A stretch of DNA of 7,807 nt from Acidimicrobiaceae bacterium. GTDB lineage: Bacteria; Actinomycetota; Acidimicrobiia; Acidimicrobiales; RAAP-2. This document shows positions 6,462-7,807 of this stretch, one piece after another. The DNA lies in NCBI GenBank assembly GCA_030838245.1, contig JAUTXB010000301.1, positions 1-7,807 of the forward strand, given 5' to 3'. How positions within the stretch are numbered: the first letter of the stretch is position 1; each line of letters opens with the position of its first letter. Under the pieces are notes generated by a model. That model searched no databases. It was given only the letters and a program-made list of their open reading frames with translations, and was not told the origin of the DNA. The position numbers and the translations under genes are program-made.

Positions 6462-6525
6462 TGACCTGGGTCGTTCCCGCAGCGGTTTCCGCTATCGGGC
6501 GCTTCCTGACTGGCGCTGAATGAGC

Positions 6526-7620
6526 TCAGGGAGCCTCTGCCTCGGACCCCCGGCGCTTGGCCCGTCTGCTTAGTGACCGCAGCCCCATCGCCGCATTGGC
6601 AAGCAGGATCAAGGCTCCGAGCACTATGAGGATGATCGCCCAAGTTGGGATTCCGGTGGGGAGGTTCGAAAAGGTGCCTTTCCCGGTGTGAACGACCTTC
6701 GTCGGGGCAACGGCGGGAGTGGTAACCGTGCCTGACCATGTTGCGGTGAGGCCAGGGCCGTAGCCGAGGCTTACAGAGCACGGAACGGTTGCTCCCAATC
6801 CAATCTGCTTCGCATTGATCGGGAGCACGGCTCCGTCGCCGGGAAGTACCGTATCCGCTGAGACGGGAAACGAGACTTGGGTGCCCTTCACGGTGCAAGA
6901 CGCGGTCCCGTTGGCCTTTGTGAACGTCTGTCCCGTATTGGCCAGATGGACGAGGAGACGAGGTATGGGCCCTTGGGCTCCGCCCGTGACCGTCGGTATC
7001 TGGAGATTGGTTGTCAGCTGTGCGAGCGTCCCCACAGTGACAGCGACCCCGACGCTGACCTGGTCGATGATGACGGCCCTCGCCGATGCCTTCCCGTTCT
7101 GACCGACGATCACGGAGGGGGGCGGCACGCTTGGCTCCGCGGTGATGCCTGCGAGGTATTGCTTCAGTGGGGTGTCAACCGGGACCGTCACGGTGAACGT
7201 GAAACTCTTACTCGCGCCGGCGTCAAGGGTCACGAGCGAGGGAAGTCCACTCACCCAACAGCCGGTCCCGACACACGCCTTGAAGGAGTCGCTGAATGCG
7301 CTGGCCGAGTTCGGTGCGGTGATTCCGGTGGCGGAGCTGACCTTCAGGGTCTCCGAGGTACTTCCCGCGTTGGTGATAACTACGGTGTCCATGGCTGACT
7401 GCCCTGGAGCAACATTCAGACTGAAGTACGAGCGCGATTGACCGTTGGTGGCGGCCGAGGGGACCACACCGAAAGGTGTTGGGCCGCCGATGCTTGCGGC
7501 CCCTGCCGTGGTCGCGTATGCGACGACAATCCACGTGACCGCGACGACTCCCGCTATTAGCCGTCCCATGAGGCGATGGGCCCAGTCGGAGGTGCATGGC
7601 CAATGTTGATCAAGGGTCAC
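6526..7620 (-). CDS. Secreted, membrane-anchored DUF916 / WxL-interacting-type surface protein
   Basis: 364 residues from GTG (7618-7620), which has AAAGGAA at 7628-7634, seven bases upstream. The open frame reaches 7731, but that extension overlaps the preceding gene and lacks a ribosome-binding site of this quality. A signal peptide is evident: Arg16/Arg20, a hydrophobic core at 21-37, and an AGA-A cleavage area near 39-42. The exported part begins with SYFSLNVAPGQSAMDTVVITN (64-84, strand pattern), the hallmark of DUF916, the peptidoglycan/WxL-binding domain. A second beta-sandwich follows, containing HLANTG (225-230). Two cysteine pairs are possible: 116/121 and 242/281. A transmembrane helix (about 324-346) and a basic tail (RRAKRR, 352-357) anchor it with the bulk outside. 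In Gram-positive bacteria such proteins hold WxL proteins on the cell wall. The gene lies 32 bases downstream of a WxL-like gene end, so they are probably co-transcribed. Confidence 0.82.
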   Translation of the reverse strand: MTLDQHWPCTSDWAHRLMGRLIAGVVAVTWIVVAYATTAGAASIGGPTPFGVVPSAATNGQSRSYFSLNVAPGQSAMDTVVITNAGSTSETLKVSSATGITAPNSASAFSDSFKACVGTGCWVSGLPSLVTLDAGASKSFTFTVTVPVDTPLKQYLAGITAEPSVPPPSVIVGQNGKASARAVIIDQVSVGVAVTVGTLAQLTTNLQIPTVTGGAQGPIPRLLVHLANTGQTFTKANGTASCTVKGTQVSFPVSADTVLPGDGAVLPINAKQIGLGATVPCSVSLGYGPGLTATWSGTVTTPAVAPTKVVHTGKGTFSNLPTGIPTWAIILIVLGALILLANAAMGLRSLSRRAKRRGSEAEAP

Positions 7621-7652
7621 AGGAGAGTTCCTTTCCACATCGGGGGACGTTC

Positions 7653-7807
7653 TCATGGTGCGGTGACGACGGCCATAGTTAACGTCGAGGTGCAGGCGCC
7701 CGAGCGGGCGGTGGACGGGACGCTCACCCACCAGCCGATGGGAGTCGCCATGCTGTGTCCGCCGATGGTGATGGACCCAAGACCAGTGCCGGCGGCCGTG
7801 TCGTAGA
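7653..7807 (-). CDS. Surface protein with WxL-like C-terminal domain, 3' end only (start outside window)
   Basis: On the minus strand the frame is open from the window edge to TGA at 7653-7655, giving 50 residues of a protein whose 5' part lies beyond 7807. It reads YDTAAGTGLGSITIGG, then IGWWVSVPSTARSGAC, and ends TSTLTMAVVTAP. Small residues, Thr/Ser-rich alternating strands and absence of charge point to an exported beta-sandwich. The last block matches the distal motif of WxL domains (TLTWxLxxaP) with Met in place of Trp, and GWWVSVP resembles the strand before the usual PaxaxxGxYxGT turn, with Cys in place of Tyr. WxL domains bind peptidoglycan and DUF916 proteins. The next gene downstream is just such a protein, 32 bases away with no terminator. 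The codon pattern and position make a real gene likely; the WxL label is moderate, since most of the domain is not visible. Confidence 0.65.
   Translation of the reverse strand, partial: YDTAAGTGLGSITIGGHSMATPIGWWVSVPSTARSGACTSTLTMAVVTAP

Noticed and set aside
6481..6493. Hairpin AGCGG-TTT-CCGCT downstream of the DUF916 gene as a terminator
   Set aside because: The stem is only five base pairs, the loop three bases, and no T-tract follows on either strand, so I do not call it a terminator.
6434..6898. Minus-strand open frame of 154 codons overlapping the DUF916 gene end
   Set aside because: It is an alternative frame of the surface protein, rich in Arg/Ser/His, and does not supply the missing N-terminus of the DUF302-like remnant.
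7576..7806. Plus-strand open frame of 76 codons at the right edge
   Set aside because: It is antisense to the DUF916 signal peptide and the WxL-like gene end, both of which read as coherent protein on the minus strand.

Overview
The window comes from a high-GC bacterium, most likely an actinomycete (Actinomycetota; Acidimicrobiia-like is my guess, not shown). The reasons are strongly GC-biased third codon positions, GTG starts, a luciferase-like (LLM) oxidoreductase of the F420-associated type, abundant SDR and SnoaL-like enzymes, and an actinobacterial-style DUF916 surface protein. I see no rRNA, tRNA, CRISPR array, insertion sequence or phage gene.

Left and centre (1-6260) is a catabolic-looking gene cluster. 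The 3' end of an FAD-dependent fumarate-reductase/ketosteroid-dehydrogenase-type flavoprotein (1-696) is translationally coupled to an alpha/beta hydrolase of the meta-cleavage-product hydrolase type (693-1568). An LLM flavin/F420-type oxidoreductase (1576-2550, minus) converges on the hydrolase with a 7-base gap. Its 5' end faces a 273-base divergent regulatory region (2551-2823). From there a compact plus-strand operon of five genes runs to 6260: classical SDR, F420-type LLM oxidoreductase, SnoaL_4-type NTF2-fold protein, second NTF2-fold protein, and DHRS1-like SDR. The last four genes are separated by 0, -1 and +1 bases.

Together these genes supply dehydrogenation, alcohol/ketone redox, flavin/F420 redox, isomerase/dehydratase/hydrolase-like chemistry and C-C bond hydrolysis. 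That mix is typical of actinobacterial breakdown of steroid-, terpenoid- or aromatic-like ring compounds. The actual substrate cannot be read from the sequence.

Between 6261 and 6525 there is no intact gene, but the minus strand carries the C-terminal piece of a DUF302-like protein cut off at its 5' side, which suggests an old rearrangement. From 6526 to the right edge the minus strand encodes cell-surface proteins: a secreted, membrane-anchored DUF916/WxL-interacting-type protein (6526-7620). Just upstream of it is the 3' end of a second surface gene (7653 to beyond 7807), whose last 50 residues resemble the distal end of a WxL domain. These look like a WxL-protein/WxL-binding-partner pair unrelated to the catabolic operon.
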